From contig JAZGTN010000059.1 of the NCBI GenBank assembly GCA_037783415.1, positions 5,262,541-5,326,540 on the forward strand: a stretch of DNA of 64,000 nucleotides, in the 5' to 3' direction. Below the pieces are notes generated by a model. The model had not been told where the DNA came from. It saw nothing but the letters and a program-made list of their open reading frames with translations, and ran no database searches. Position 1 is the stretch's first letter; each line of letters starts with the position of its first letter. Below, in pieces: positions 22,648-33,734 of this stretch. The DNA is from Leptasterias polaris (Eukaryota; Echinodermata; Asteroidea; Forcipulatida; Asteriidae). Made by a program: the position numbers and the translations under genes.

Positions 22648-25600
22648 ATGTCTGCAAACATGACGGGTAATTCACGCAGCAGCGTTCCCGAAGTGACTGA
22701 TCCGAGTGTTGGATCTGCAGCTGCAAGTAACAGCAGTAGTGCAGTGGTGCATCAGCCAGCTACTCATCAGAACAGCCCACCAATGATTGATGGGGAGTTG
22801 GTCATCGCGTTGAAGGAAAACTTCAAGAGACATGAGTTTCTTTGTAGGTTTGTGTTAACTTATTTTTGTATATAGTAAGATACGTTTGAACTTGACCCTC
22901 CTACTACTCTTGGTACCATTTTCCAGCGAGTTTACCAACCATTTGAAATCAAACAACTGCACGGGTTGTGTATGGGACAGTGGCGCAACTGTTCACAGAG
23001 CTAATTTTGTACACTTGATGTAATGCAGAAATGCATTGTATAGCAGGCATGCATTTACACTGTTTACAAAAAATTGTACATAATATTGTACATAAAGTCT
23101 ACATGTATCATTCCAAACGTTATTGAATTAACAAGAACTAGAAGTTTACTTCAATACTTGATGTCGTGAATTGTATGCAATGTTCTATTTTGCTGTTGGT
23201 CTTTTTAACAATAACAATAATACCGCTTCTTCTATGTATAGCACATCCTAGTAGCTAGATCAACACCTTACAAAATTGTTATCCTTGTTCATCAGGCATA
23301 CTTGGACCATTCCTCCTCTAACTTTCTCAACTCCCTGGGGAGCATTCGACCTCTAAGTTGCTTAAATTAGCACTAAGGGGGTTCATCCAACACAATGCTG
23401 TCCCAGCCCTCCCAGATTACCATTTATTCACCTGGGCTAAGAGAAGCAATAATGGCTAAAGTTCTTACTGAAGGACATTCGTGTCATGACCAGGATTCGA
23501 ACCCACACTCCAATGATTCAGCCATCACATTTGTCACAGTTTAGCCATAAATCATTGAGGGCCTACAACATAATTAGCCACTTCCTCATTTACACAGGAT
23601 GTTCAGACTGGAAGCTCAGAACAGATTCCGTTGCAAGTATGGTATTATCTACCATTCCGACATCATCGGCCATCAAGCAGGGAGAACCTTCAGTACTGAC
23701 TTAGACATTGATATCATGATCAGGAGACCCACCCTGGAGGAGTTTGTTCTGTACATGAGACGTACCCCGGTCATATCTTACCCAAAGGTACAAGAAGACT
23801 AATACTGGGTTCTTATATAGCACTTTATCACACCCCTAGGGGCGTATCAAAGCAAATGTAGCTTCATCACCATTTCAAAGAAAAATCTTGGACACAAACC
23901 TAACACAGACGTATAAACATTGTCTTTTGAAGGATTGTTGTACTATGTTGATGATGATTGATGCGAGTCCAGGAGATGTCATATTAGAGGCAGGAACGGG
24001 GTCTGGAGCCATGACACTATTTCTCTCCAGAGCAGGTATGTCTAGAATTAGAATCCAAACGCAGGCTTTAAGTACAGCTAATACTAGGTCATTAACCCTA
24101 ATTCCATAATATCCTCTAAATAGTTTTCAATATTAACTATGCATCCACACAGTACAGAGTCAACCTTCCTACTGTCTGACCATTAAACATCATCCACTGC
24201 AGTTTTGAATGATGGATAAACTATGACAGTCTGCAATAATATCATGTGGTGAATGCATCCACGCAGCACACAGTCAACCCTTCTACTGTCTGACCATTCA
24301 AAATTAGCATAAACTTTGGTTTTAATTGATACATAAACTGTGACCGCCTACAACACAATATCATGTGGTGAAAGGATCCACACTTTTACTGTCTGACCAT
24401 TCAATGAAATCTACTTTACAGTTGGATGGTCATTGTGGTTAAATGTCAGTGCCTAGTTATTTGACCATCCAATCCAAACTTACTGGTCAGGTAAACAGAA
24501 TAACTGTATATAGGACATCTGAATGGTTTGTCTCCGATTATGGTGGTATGCCTGATTTCACTGTAAGGCATTTATAATCAGTTCACTAGTAAAGTCCTTA
24601 GTCCAACACAGCTCAGTACTTCAACACCTAAACTGTTGGTCTCTGATTATGCCTTCAATACCAAAAAACCTTTCACAGTTTTTGTTGTTCATGTATAAGT
24701 TGGGTCACATAAAGTGTGGATACCGGTCAATTACCAATGCTGTCTGCATGCTTTAAGTAAGCCTTAACCACATGGTAATAAGGATAGTCGAGTTGATGTA
24801 GTAGTATCTTTCCTCGCCTTCCTACTCTGGGACCCCGGTTCGAATCCCGCTGAGCACTTTGTGGATTGGGTTTTCAGTCCCTACCTGATTGCGTGGGTTT
24901 TCCCTGTAATAAATTTCTGGGGTTTTTCCCCCACATCTAAAACCAAAACTGTCTTCTTTGTCTTCTCTCCATGGGGTTCTTGGCTAGTATAGTGATTAAG
25001 TTCACTTTTCTGGGAATCCTTGGCTTCACAACCAGAATTAATAAATGACATGAAATTAAATGAAATAAAATAATTTGACTACTTGTTGTTGTACAATACA
25101 GTTGGTGCAACAGGCTGTGTTCATACGTTTGAAGTGAAGGAAATGCACCAGAAGAGAGCTATAAAGAATATAAACCAGTGGAGGACATCTTGGAATGTCT
25201 GTCATCACGAGCATCAGTGGCCAGAAAATGTCTGTTTTCACTTGGGTGAGGGTACAATTTTGTAGATGTAAATCACAATCACAGTAGGGAAAGTAATTTT
25301 CTAGTAGCTAGATCAAGGCACTTTACTTATTATCCCAGATCATTGGACACACTTTTAGACCATTCCTCTAAGTTTCTCAACTCCATGGAAAGCAAATAAC
25401 TCAAAGCTGCTTAAATTAGTGCCAATAGATTAATCAACCACAATACTGTTCCAGCCCTCTCAGGTTTGCATATATGCATCTGGGCTGAGAGAAGCAATTC
25501 TGGTTAAGTGCCTTGCTCAAGGACACAAGGAATCGAACCCACACTCGTATGATTTGACCATTAAAACTCAAGACCGATGCAGTAGACCATTCGACCACGA

Positions 25601-28398
25601 CACACCAAAGTGTTCCACTGACACGAAAGAAAGAGTAAGCGTTGTAAGAAAAGTGTATGCCAGTCCTTCAACATCAACATGAACATAACTTTGTTTTTTC
25701 CATTGTTTATTCCAAAGGCAAATTAGAGAGTCGTAGCAAGGACCTAGGCCCCTCATTGTTAGTAGATGGAGCAGTAATAAACATGGAAACGCCATCTGCT
25801 GCTATACCTACCCTAGCAGAGAGACTAACCCCAGGCAAATCTGCTGTCATGTATGTGGCTAATATTACTCAGGTTGGTATTCAGATTCTCACGCCTTAAA
25901 CATGGTAGGTCAGATTTTTGGCCGATATGACCCTAATATTTTTAGTTTCAAGCTTTCATTACACGAATAAAAACTATTAATTTCAATCTGAAAGCTCACT
26001 GTCAATTATAAAGTTCACACCGGTGCCAATCCTCCAGAAAAATATTTCCATCAGAAAAATTGTCAAAGTTGAGAAAGTGGCATTTGAATTCCCCCCAAAA
26101 TACAATATTTCATTAAAGATGATGTTTTTGTATAAAATTAAAGATAATCCAATAATTATTTACCAAGTTCTTAAAGACAAATGTAAATAGACCTAAGGAA
26201 GGAGAAGAGTAAACATTCACCCCGTAAAAAATCCTGACAGTTCCATTTTTACCCAGCTCCACTTGGCAAAATGAAAGAGTGAACTTTTCATCTTGGGATC
26301 AGGAACTTGTTTCAAAGTAACTTTCTTTGTTTCCTTCAGATAATTGATGTTGCGGAGTTCCTAAGAGTGCATGAGTATCCTCTGACCATGGAGAAGGTAT
26401 TAGAGGTCACTCATAAGGCATGGATTGTGAATCGGGCAAGAAGACACAGCGGCATGTCCCTTAGTGACCCAAGACTCAGTGCTGACGCAAACTCCTCAGA
26501 TCAAAGTGGTAGGTTTTTATTTTCTAGAGTACATCGTTTCTGTTTTATCTATATTGTTCATTTGAAATCAAGTTACAGGTTAAATTGGCACCCCCGAACA
26601 ATGATATTGACAAAATAGGGCTAACATTTGGGCTAGATAGCTCAGGTGGTAGAGCGCCGGCACGTTAATCCGGAGGCCGCAGGTCCAAGTACTTCTCTAG
26701 TCAATTTGTCCTTATTCATCCCAAAGTTAGACATGTATGAAACTCTCAGCTTATCAGCTGGGCCCAATTTCATGGCTCTGCTTACCACTGAATTCTGCGC
26801 TTGCAATCACCATTCTCCTCTTAACGAGCAAGCTCTGAATTTCTGCCTAGTAACGTGGACTGCACACAAGCAAAAATTCCCTGCTAACCCTTGAAATACG
26901 CTTGACGTAAGTGCAGAATTTCCTGCTTCCGTAAGTGCCGATTCTTTGCTTAAGGTAAGCAGAGCCATGAAATTGGGCCCTGATTTCCTCAAGCTGGGTG
27001 TCTCAGCTGTGCCATTGAAAACTTTACTGTGCCTGGCACTTTCCCCTCTTTTTTTTGACAAACTGCAGAACTGTCTGATACACATGTATACTAAACTTTG
27101 TACAAACTGCAGAACTGTCTGATACACATGTATACTAAACTTTGTACAAACTTCAATTGCATTCCTGATGTTCACTTGTTTATAAACTTCGTACAAGATT
27201 AACAATATTTTGCAGTAAACTGGTACAATGCCAGAGTGCCTCACAGCTCATACACAGCTAACATTTGGCAACCCACCCTCTCCATAATGGCAGTGATGCT
27301 GTTAGGAGACTAAATCATACAAATTAAAAGGCATTTTAAAATTTGCCAATCCTCAAAACCCAGAAACAAACACATTACAAAATTGAGTACAGTCAACTTT
27401 CTTCTACTTGGTATAACCCAAGGTGTATTTTGTTTGATATAATTTCAAAGGTTGCCACAAGCTTTTGGCTTATTCTGGATTTTGCTTCTAATGCAGTTTG
27501 CTGGTTACCTTGTTAATATTGCTTAATATAATTAATATCTAATAATAAACCACAAGGGAAACTGACAGGGTAAATTTTAAATGATTTTGGGTTGAACAAA
27601 GAAACATTGACTAGAGCGGGATTTGAACCAACGACCTCCGGATTGACGTGCCGGTGCTCTACCAACTGAGCTATCTAGCCCTATGTTGGCGATCTCCCTA
27701 TTTTGTCAATATGTTTGTTCGGGGGGGGGGGGTGCCAGTCAGAAGCACATAATTTTGTGATTGTCGTAAGGAAATAAATGTACAATTGAATTGAATTGAA
27801 TGCAAGAAAATGAGTGTGTGTCATGGCCGAGCAGTCTAGCGGACTCAAGTTCTAATGGCCAACTCAGAGGAGTGTGGGTTTAATTCCTGTTCATGACACT
27901 TTCGTCCTTAAGCAAGGCACTTAACCTGAAAGGGCTGATCCAGTATTGTGATGGTCTTACCCCTTACATGTACATGTAGCTCTAATTTAAGTAGCTATTG
28001 GTTGTATGCTCCCAGGAAGTTAAGACAGTTTGAGGAATGGTCCAATTATGCCTGATGAACAGGGATATTAATGTTTAAAAGCGCCTTGATATAGCTACTG
28101 GGATATATTCCCTATGTAAGAACCGGTATTATTATTATTATTATTCCAATCATTTCCAAGGTTATCTTTTTAGTGATTATGTGAACCTCTAACCTGTCAA
28201 GCTGAATGTATTCAATTTGTTTCGTTTTAAGATGGGGAAGATGAAGGTTACACTCCTCCACCAAGACAAAAAACCCAATACATTGAAGATGATGTACCAA
28301 AGTATATTGCACGGCCTCACAACAACCAATTTGGACACACTGCTTTCTTAGTTACACTCAGGAAGATTGAGAACATTGCTTCAACTTATAAAATGTGA
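22648..28398 (+). CDS. TRMT61B: tRNA (adenine-58-N1)-methyltransferase, mitochondrial type
   Basis: Family role: transfers a methyl group from S-adenosylmethionine to N1 of adenine 58 in mitochondrial tRNAs, and in mitochondrial rRNA in vertebrates. Seven exons join in phase: 22648-22847, 23598-23787, 23933-24035, 25102-25245, 25718-25872, 26340-26508 and 28232-28398. They give 375 codons plus TGA. All introns are GT-AG. Exon 2 holds the conserved RRPTLEEFVLYMRRTPVISYPK-type segment. Exon 3 carries SAM motif I (LEAGTGSGAMTLFLSRA), exon 4 the post-I acidic strand (HTFEVKE), exon 5 the YVANITQ segment, and exon 7 the conserved C terminus (YIARPHNNQFGHTAFLVTLRK). The start is uncertain: a TAG lies directly upstream of the chosen ATG in this frame, so an upstream exon may supply the targeting sequence. 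The usual LDM aspartate of the family reads INM here. Introns hold SINEs and a MITE. Confidence 0.9.
23207..23525 (-). mobile_element. tRNA-derived SINE, family A (class II tRNA head)
   Basis: On the minus strand the order is a tRNA-like head with box B (GGGTTCGAATCC) and a body with GCTTCTCTTAGCCCAGGTG and GGGAGTTGAGAAAGTT. An AATAATACCG-type tail sits at 23220. It lies in TRMT61B intron 1 and matches copies at 25.3, 27.8, 30.4, 50.1 and 56.4 kb. Confidence 0.8.
23810..23880 (-). mobile_element. 3' fragment of a family A SINE
   Basis: GGGTTCTTATATAGCACTTTATCAC... resembles the reversed 3' end of the family A elements. It lies in TRMT61B intron 2, between exons 2 and 3. Confidence 0.4.
23933..24035 (+). 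CDS. TRMT61B: TRMT61B exon 3: SAM-binding motif I
   Basis: Acceptor TCTTTTGAAG|GATTG and donor GAGCAG|GTATGT. The exon encodes DCCTMLMMIDASPGDVILEA followed by GTGSGAMTLFLSRA. The glycine-rich loop GTGSG after the acidic strand is the S-adenosylmethionine site of Rossmann-fold methyltransferases. The split codon joins exon 4 as VGATG. Confidence 0.9.
24120..24450 (+). repeat. Interspersed repeat of about 118-bp internal units
   Basis: About three diverged units carry CTACTGTCTGACCATTCAA, TTTGGTTTTGAAT and ATCATGTGGTGAATGCATCCAC. Similar blocks occur at 28440-28725 and 43865-44090. It lies in TRMT61B intron 3. The class is unknown. Confidence 0.7.
25300..25610 (-). mobile_element. tRNA-derived SINE, family A
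   Basis: Reverse-oriented copy in TRMT61B intron 4. TTCTAGTAGCTAGATCAAGGC marks the tail side and AATCGAACCCACACTC is the reversed box B. The head ends near GTCGTGTC/GACACG around 25600. Confidence 0.8.
25718..25872 (+). CDS. TRMT61B: TRMT61B exon 5: catalytic-strand region with N in place of D
   Basis: Acceptor TTCCAAAG|GCAAA and donor ACTCAG|GTTGGT. The exon encodes GAVINMETPSAAIPTLAERL and then SAVMYVANITQ. In the family the strand reads with an aspartate (LD) where this sequence has Asn (codon AAC at about 25779-25781). All else in the exon fits the family. Confidence 0.8.
26585..26720 (+). mobile_element. tRNA-derived SINE, family B (tRNA-Asn-like head)
   Basis: TAGATAGCTCAGGTGGTAGAGCG is box A of an ordinary class I tRNA. 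An anticodon arm with GTTAA and a decayed box B (GCAGGTCCAAGT) follow. The preceding ATATTGACAAAATAGG and following CTAGTCAATTTGTCC are shared with the other family B copies, so this is an interspersed element and not a working tRNA gene. Confidence 0.75.
26760..26980. mobile_element. MITE with 25-bp perfect terminal inverted repeats
   Basis: The left end GGGCCCAATTTCATGGCTCT (continuing GCTTA) is the exact reverse complement of 26956-26980. The element is 221 bp, non-coding and in TRMT61B intron 6. A relative lies at 46588-46780 in an RBM25 intron. Confidence 0.9.
27056..27155 (+). repeat. Direct duplication, about 52 bp, two copies
   Basis: ACAAACTGCAGAACTGTCTG through AAACTTTGT occurs twice in immediate succession, without a visible mismatch. 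It lies in TRMT61B intron 6. Confidence 0.9.
27590..27740 (-). mobile_element. tRNA-derived SINE, family B
   Basis: Best-preserved copy, read on minus. TAGATAGCTCAGTTGGTAGA, an anticodon arm, then GGTTCAAATCCCGC and CTAGTCAATGTTTC. It is followed on + by a G run (27721-27731). It is inverted with respect to the copy about 1 kb upstream. Confidence 0.8.
27815..28145 (+). mobile_element. tRNA-derived SINE, family A
   Basis: The head GTCATGGCCGAGCAGTCTAG (box A) and the decayed box B GGGTTTAATTCC match a class II (Leu/Ser-like) tRNA. The body ends AAAGCGCCTTGATATAGCTA and a (TTA)n tail. It lies in TRMT61B intron 6, about 90 bases before the last exon. Confidence 0.85.
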
Positions 28399-30300
28399 TA
28401 TGCAGAATACAACTTGATACACCGGCCAGGAACCTCAAGACAGGTATTAACCCTCCTACTCTCTGACAATTCAACATCATCTACTCTGGTTTTGAATGAT
28501 AATTAACTATGTCAGCCTGCAACACAGTACACATTTAGCCGTTCAACATGGTGATGAATGCATTTTAACAGTTCAAAGTTAACACTCCTACTGTCAGACC
28601 ATTCAATATTATCCACTTTAGTAAGTTGATATATAACTATGCCAGCCTGCAATATGATATAATGTAGTGAATGCATCTGCACAACACAGTCTAACTTTTC
28701 AATATCATCTTATGATTTTGAATACAAATAGCACCAGCAGTGCTCTCAAACCAATCTTGTGGGGAAAAATCCACAGGCATACTACTAGGGTGGATTCGAA
28801 CCCTGGACCCCCACATGCAGATGTCTGAACCACTAAACAACCAAGCACGGTCAGTGATAAGAGACCAGTTTGAATCCCATAAAATTAAAGGAAGAATAAT
28901 CCCTAATAGGAATACACTTTCTGAGATTCAAAAATTTTGGGCATAAAATCTGAAATGTTTTTTGAATAACCACAAAACTTCAAAGTGAAAGGTTTCTCAA
29001 AATGCTTTATACTGTCAAAATCTGCTGTAGGCTTCTAATTAATTGCCATTAATTCTCAGAGTGATTACCAAACATATTCAGACCCTTTAAATACTGACCA
29101 CACAAAATGTTCAACCATTGGCACTATTTGTTATCACAAGATACTGATGAAAACACCATTAAGTATATGATTTATAATTTATTGTATAACCCTTTTTAAC
29201 ATAAAATAAGTTGTCTCCAAAGGTTATCGTTCCAATATAAAAAAATTATTTTTCAAATGGCTATTTTGGCAGCCAAAAGCAAATGGATTTTAATAATATG
29301 TTTTTTAGCGACAATAGATGCACCATGATTTAACAATTTTGTCATATCCAGTCATAGTCATAGGCATGGTGACCGGCGGGCCATAGCCTAAGATTTTCAG
29401 CACACACTGGTGTTGCGCTGCAGTCTTCCCCGGCCCATGAAACGTACTGCAAATGTATACACAATACATTGTATGCGTATGTTATATGTGCGTCGGGGTG
29501 TGCTGGAGTTTGGAGGCATGTAGCTACATTGGGCAAAATATGTGGTCAAACCATTCCAGCCGGCAGGCACTCCTTGATCAAGGCTAGTCCTAGGCAAAAA
29601 CTTGCATAAAGTTTGGCTGGAACAGCACAACCACAGTGAATCAAAAACTTCTGAAAATGACTGCAGCCAAATATTTTCTTTAGCCAAAGTAAATTTATCC
29701 TATCATCAAATTGAGAAGAGCTGTCCAGCTGCACTGGAAAATGATCTGTTGCGTTTATCATTTATAACTCAGCTAATGCATTTTCCAGATGGTCAAGCAC
29801 AATGTCAACATGCTTTGGCTGGAAGATTAGAGCTGGCCGAAATCTCACAGTCTGTGTCCCACATGTACCAATTTGAACACCTGAGTTGTGAAAACACAGG
29901 AAAAAAACAAGTTGTGTTAATCTTAGTGCAGTTGCTATGAGGTCAAAATGTGGGAAATGTTTGCATTTTGTTGTAAGACTACAAAACTTTGTACAGTTAT
30001 TATATACATTATTGATCCTTTGCGGAATGCACATTTTTGGGAGTTGATTTCTGTGCATACATTTTTACTTCCCATGGCGGACAGGATAGGATTCTAGTAA
30101 CAAATCTACACTGATTCAAATATTATACATGTAAAATGAAAATGTTTCATAAAAATACATGCAGCTATAACTTTCCTCAATAGTATGGCATCATAGATAT
30201 TTTGTTAATTAAAAGAAAACAAGAAAAAGAAAAACATCTTTGGAAATAACTTGAAATATACAGATTTTGATTATTTGTAATTGCATATAATTAGAACGAT
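28399..30300. other. Downstream of TRMT61B; no gene recognised
   Basis: Holds the TRMT61B 3' untranslated region (its end cannot be placed) and a repeat block at 28440-28725 (CTGACAATTCAACATCATC...) shared with 24.1 and 43.9 kb. The 112-codon frame at 29602 and the opposing frames at 29397-30058 show no domain or splice support. Confidence 0.5.
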
Positions 30301-30304
30301 GCAT

Positions 30305-30383
30305 ATTATAACAATAACATTAAAGCATTTGTATAGCGCCTTATTCAAGGCCTCAAAGCGCTCCACAAAAAATACATCGTGGA
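30305..30383 (-). mobile_element. 3' end fragment of a SINE or LINE
   Basis: AACAATAACATTAAAGCATT then TGTATAGCGCCTTATTC is the reversed 3' end common to this group of elements (a (TTA)n tail preceded by a GCGC-containing sequence). A full family A SINE follows in the other orientation. Confidence 0.5.
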
Positions 30384-30735
30384 GTGTCGTGGCCGAGCGG
30401 ATAAGAGCACCGGATCCAAGCTCTGGTGTTTCTGATCAGCAGAGTGTGGGTTCGAGTCCCGGTCGTGACACTTGTCCCTGAGCAAGACCTTAACTATGCT
30501 TCTCTCCACCCAGGGGTAAAATGGGTACCTGTGAGGGCAGAGATGGTTCTTGTTATTGATTTAGCTTAGTAGCGCAGATTTGTTGCACAGGCTGTATACT
30601 CCCCAGGGAGCTGAGATGGTTTAAGGAATGAAATAAAAATGGCCCAGTGACCAGGGGTAATGATGTTGGAAGCGCTTTGAGATGCCCTTCGGGTGTGTAA
30701 AGCGCTATATAAAAAAGGTTTATTATTATTGTTGA
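30384..30735 (+). mobile_element. tRNA-derived SINE, family A, best-preserved copy
   Basis: GTGTCGTGGCCGAGCGGATA (box A) and GGGTTCGAGTCCCGG (box B) belong to a head with the long variable region of Leu/Ser tRNAs. They are followed by a body with TCTCTCCACCCAGGGG and GGGAGCTGAGATGG. The 3' end AGCGCTATATAAAAAAGG with (TTA)n looks borrowed from a CR1-like LINE, as is usual for SINEs mobilised by a partner. Confidence 0.85.
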
Positions 30736-31133
30736 GTAAGTAGGCATCATTCACAAGGCAGATCCGTTAATTTTGGAGAAATGAGGCAGTGTAGGCACTC
30801 TACATAAACTCAGATTGGTTGGTTTTGGAAGATTGAGACTATTTTCAGCAGGGTGTCCAGGGATTAGGATGTACTAGTGCTGGTACATATTTAGGCATTT
30901 GGTAGCCAGTGAATTGCTTATTATAAAAAGTTCATGTACACAAAAGAATGATCAGTAAGGAACTATAATTTAACTGTAGAATAAACTTCCTGATCACTGA
31001 GTGAAGACTAATCAATTCAATTCAAATGTATGGAAACATTTTTCATTTAAGGAATTTCAGTTTAACGTCATGTTTTGAGGCATTCTTCACTCATATTTTG
31101 CTAGCACAGAAATTTGTCTTTTTTTACACTAAG

Positions 31134-31200
31134 AGGATAATGATGACCGAATTACGCAGAAAAGCAAAGCCACATAACAATCTGCACTCTCCAGTGAAAG
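31134..31200 (+). other. Exon-like cassette, copy 1
   Basis: Lies between a T-rich tract ending ACACTAAG and a donor-like GAAAG|GTGAATTC. The 3' half (CACTCTCCAGTGAAAG) matches copies 2 and 3. The intron side is interrupted 23 bases downstream by the piggyBac-like element. No protein family is recognised. Confidence 0.4.
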
Positions 31201-31227
31201 GTGAATTCTCCAAAAGTAAACTTTTAA

Positions 31228-31958
31228 CACTTTGACTGCTGCAAATGTTTACACGGTCCCTCCCCATGGTGCTGCAGATGTTTTACAAAACTACAAAAAA
31301 ACTTCATGTTTTAGTTTTACACTGTCCCTCCCCACGATTCTGCAGGTTTTATTTGGAGAACTACATCAAAGATTTATAAATTAAAACATTCAAATAAATG
31401 ACACTGTTGCTTTTATTTTCTATTACACCCCATATCTTTTTTGGAGTGGTATACATCGTAGCAAGGGGTCTGGTGAAGTGGAATTTTACACTGTTACTAA
31501 AAAATCACCGTCATCATCGGACGATTCCTGTCGATCAAATTCACTTTCAACGTCACTGGCATTACTTTCAGACTCTATATTATCAGAATGATCATTTCCA
31601 TCAAACTCACTTACTTCAGAGTCACCATCTGCGAATATTTCAACAACAGCTCTGCTAGGCTACACTCACTAACCACTTCACGCGTTTCCTGGGCGCCGCC
31701 ATTTTTTAACTCCGAAAGTATAAACTTTCGGGTTACGTTACCACCGCTGGTGCCCGGGCCTGATGAGTAAAACCATCGAAAACAACTCCATTGGTTCCCC
31801 TAACGTATGTCAATACGTTTTATACATGAAAAGCATTTCAATCCTTGATCTACAGAGGGCAGTACAACGTTATACAACCAGCCCGAGTCAGCCCGAGTAT
31901 TCTCGGGCTCAGCACCAGCTAAGTCTATCCCGAGAATACTCGGGCTCAGCAGTCAGTG
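31228..31958 (-). mobile_element. Internally deleted piggyBac-like transposon
   Basis: TTAA at 31224-31227 and 31959-31962 flank matching ends: CACTTTGACTGCTG on the left, and CAGCAGTCA-GTG on the right, which is its reverse complement bar two bases. On minus, ATGGCGGCGCCCAGGAAACG at about 31704-31685 could start a reading frame. Soon after comes an acidic Ser/Asp/Glu-rich stretch (EVSEFDGNDHSDNIESESNA), the style of the N terminus of piggyBac-type transposases. The frame between the two is broken, and the catalytic domain is missing. Near the right end there are self-complementary CCCGAGTATTCTCGGG motifs. Confidence 0.75.
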
Positions 31959-32443
31959 TTAATATTTACCTCTGATCCCAAATGGAGCTGTGTAATAATT
32001 GTGCAAATGTACTTGTTGCTCTGATTTAAACAGAAGTGAACATGATTCATGTTCTTGTAATGTTAATATTCATTCAAAGATGTTTGTATGTCTTGCAATC
32101 ATTCCAGAGTTAGAAGGTTCGGTTGTGGGTTTTTTTCTTTGGGGCTTAAAATATTTTGGGGAGGTACATTAGGAAGCTTCGTAATAACCCAAAATATCAA
32201 GACAAATTCTGAGCAATTGGTAATTAAAAAGCTGCATGCCATATAGTACATGGTGTTATTCTGAGAGCTCACTGATATGTCATTTTGTTGCTGCTCTCAA
32301 TGGTTTGTCTTCATTTAGTTTAAATTAAAAGTACAAAGAAATCCAGAAGGTCAAGGCAAGTTAGCTGAACCAAACTGTTTTAATGATGGGTATAGTTCTA
32401 AAATACTAAATCTGGCAAATTGTGCAAATTGTTTGTGTTGCAG

Positions 32444-32540
32444 TCAGACTTATCATCTCCAAAGACATCTACCTGCCAACAAGTAGATGTCCAAGACTGG
32501 CCTAAGATGTAGGAAGTGGAGCTTCACTCTCCAGTAAAAG
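32444..32540 (+). other. Exon-like cassette, copy 2
   Basis: Acceptor-like TTTGTGTTGCAG and donor-like TAAAAG|GTGTGTT. It shares ATCTCCAAAGACATCTACC with copy 4 and CACTCTCCAGTAAAAG with copy 1. Stop codons in all frames argue against a plain coding exon. Confidence 0.4.
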
Positions 32541-33570
32541 GTGTGTTCCCAACAAGTTTAATTTTATAATTGCCCGAGGTCCCATATGGAGCACTGTAAT
32601 AATTGTACAGAATAATTGTTAGTGATTTGGTTTAACCAGAAGTGATAGCGTCATTTTCTTGTAGTATTACAATTCATTCAAAGATGTTTGTATATCTGGC
32701 AATCTTGTCAGAGTCAACAGGTTAGGTTGTGTTTTTTCTTTGGGGTTTGAAATAGGAAGCTTCATGTTAGCTTAAATATTTAAACAAATTATTAGCTGTT
32801 GGTAATTTAAATTGTACATGCGTTTTGCTAGAGTAAACATAGTAAACACTCTGGCATATTTTGATTGCAACAATCAAAATATTCCTTCTGTACTTGAGTT
32901 TCTCCAACCATTTAGTTACTGTTTTTAATCTGTTGTTTTGAATTATTTGTTATTGAAAGTATTGACAATTGTATGATAATAATAATTTTTTTACTGATGG
33001 TTGTTTTTTTAAACACTTATTGTTGCAAATTGTGTGATATGTTTGTGTTGAATCACATTTATTGAAACATTGTTAAGCCGTTGGTTACTTTTATTGGCTT
33101 TGGATAATTAAAATTGTGCATGCCATGTGCATGCCAGTTTCATTCTGAGTGATCACTGATAATTATAAAATTCATACCAGCACCAATCCTCAAGAGAAGC
33201 CATTTGATGTTCCCCCCAAAATTGCACGTGTGTATTTTTTTCAACATTCAATAGAATCCTGACATGCTACATTTCCTCTGAAGTATGTTTTGACGGTTTC
33301 AATGTTGGTTTCCTGCATTTATTTTTGATTGAAAGCAAACACACAATCCTTAAGTAACACAAAATTATCTTCCTGTTTCCTTTTTATATATTTCTTTGTT
33401 TAAGGTTTTTACTGTCCTGTTCTGGAGCTTTAATCAATTTTAGACGTGTCAATTTTCCATTTTTATATTTTTAAAGATTGGACAATAAAGATTTGAATAT
33501 AATAATATATGAATATATGTAGTGTTTTTGATCACTTTGTTGCGAGTTCTACATTTTGTTTGTGTTGCAG

Positions 33571-33637
33571 AAGGGCTTGCCGTCAAACACATGTCTTGAC
33601 TGGCATATGATAAAGGAGCAGCACTCTCAAGTTGAAG
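33571..33637 (+). other. Exon-like cassette, copy 3
   Basis: Acceptor-like TTTGTGTTGCAG and donor-like GTTGAAG|GTAAATTC. The downstream intron-like sequence (AAAGTATACTTTAAATGTTTAC) retains the sequence that the piggyBac-like element split in copy 1. Confidence 0.4.
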
Positions 33638-33734
33638 GTAAATTCCCCCAAAGTATACTTTAAATGTTTACATCTGGTCCCAAAAGAAGATTTGTATAGT
33701 TTTGTGAAAAGTATGTTGTTGCTCTGGTCATTAC

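Noticed and set aside
26635..26705. tRNA-Asn gene
   Set aside because: The same head occurs at five other places with shared flanks, box B is decayed here, and the acceptor stem does not close: it is a SINE.
29602..29940. 112-codon frame downstream of TRMT61B
   Set aside because: No domain, no splice signals and equally long frames on the other strand.
30384..30475. tRNA-Leu or tRNA-Ser gene
   Set aside because: The promoter boxes are good, but the body and (TTA)n tail are shared with other copies, so it is a SINE head.
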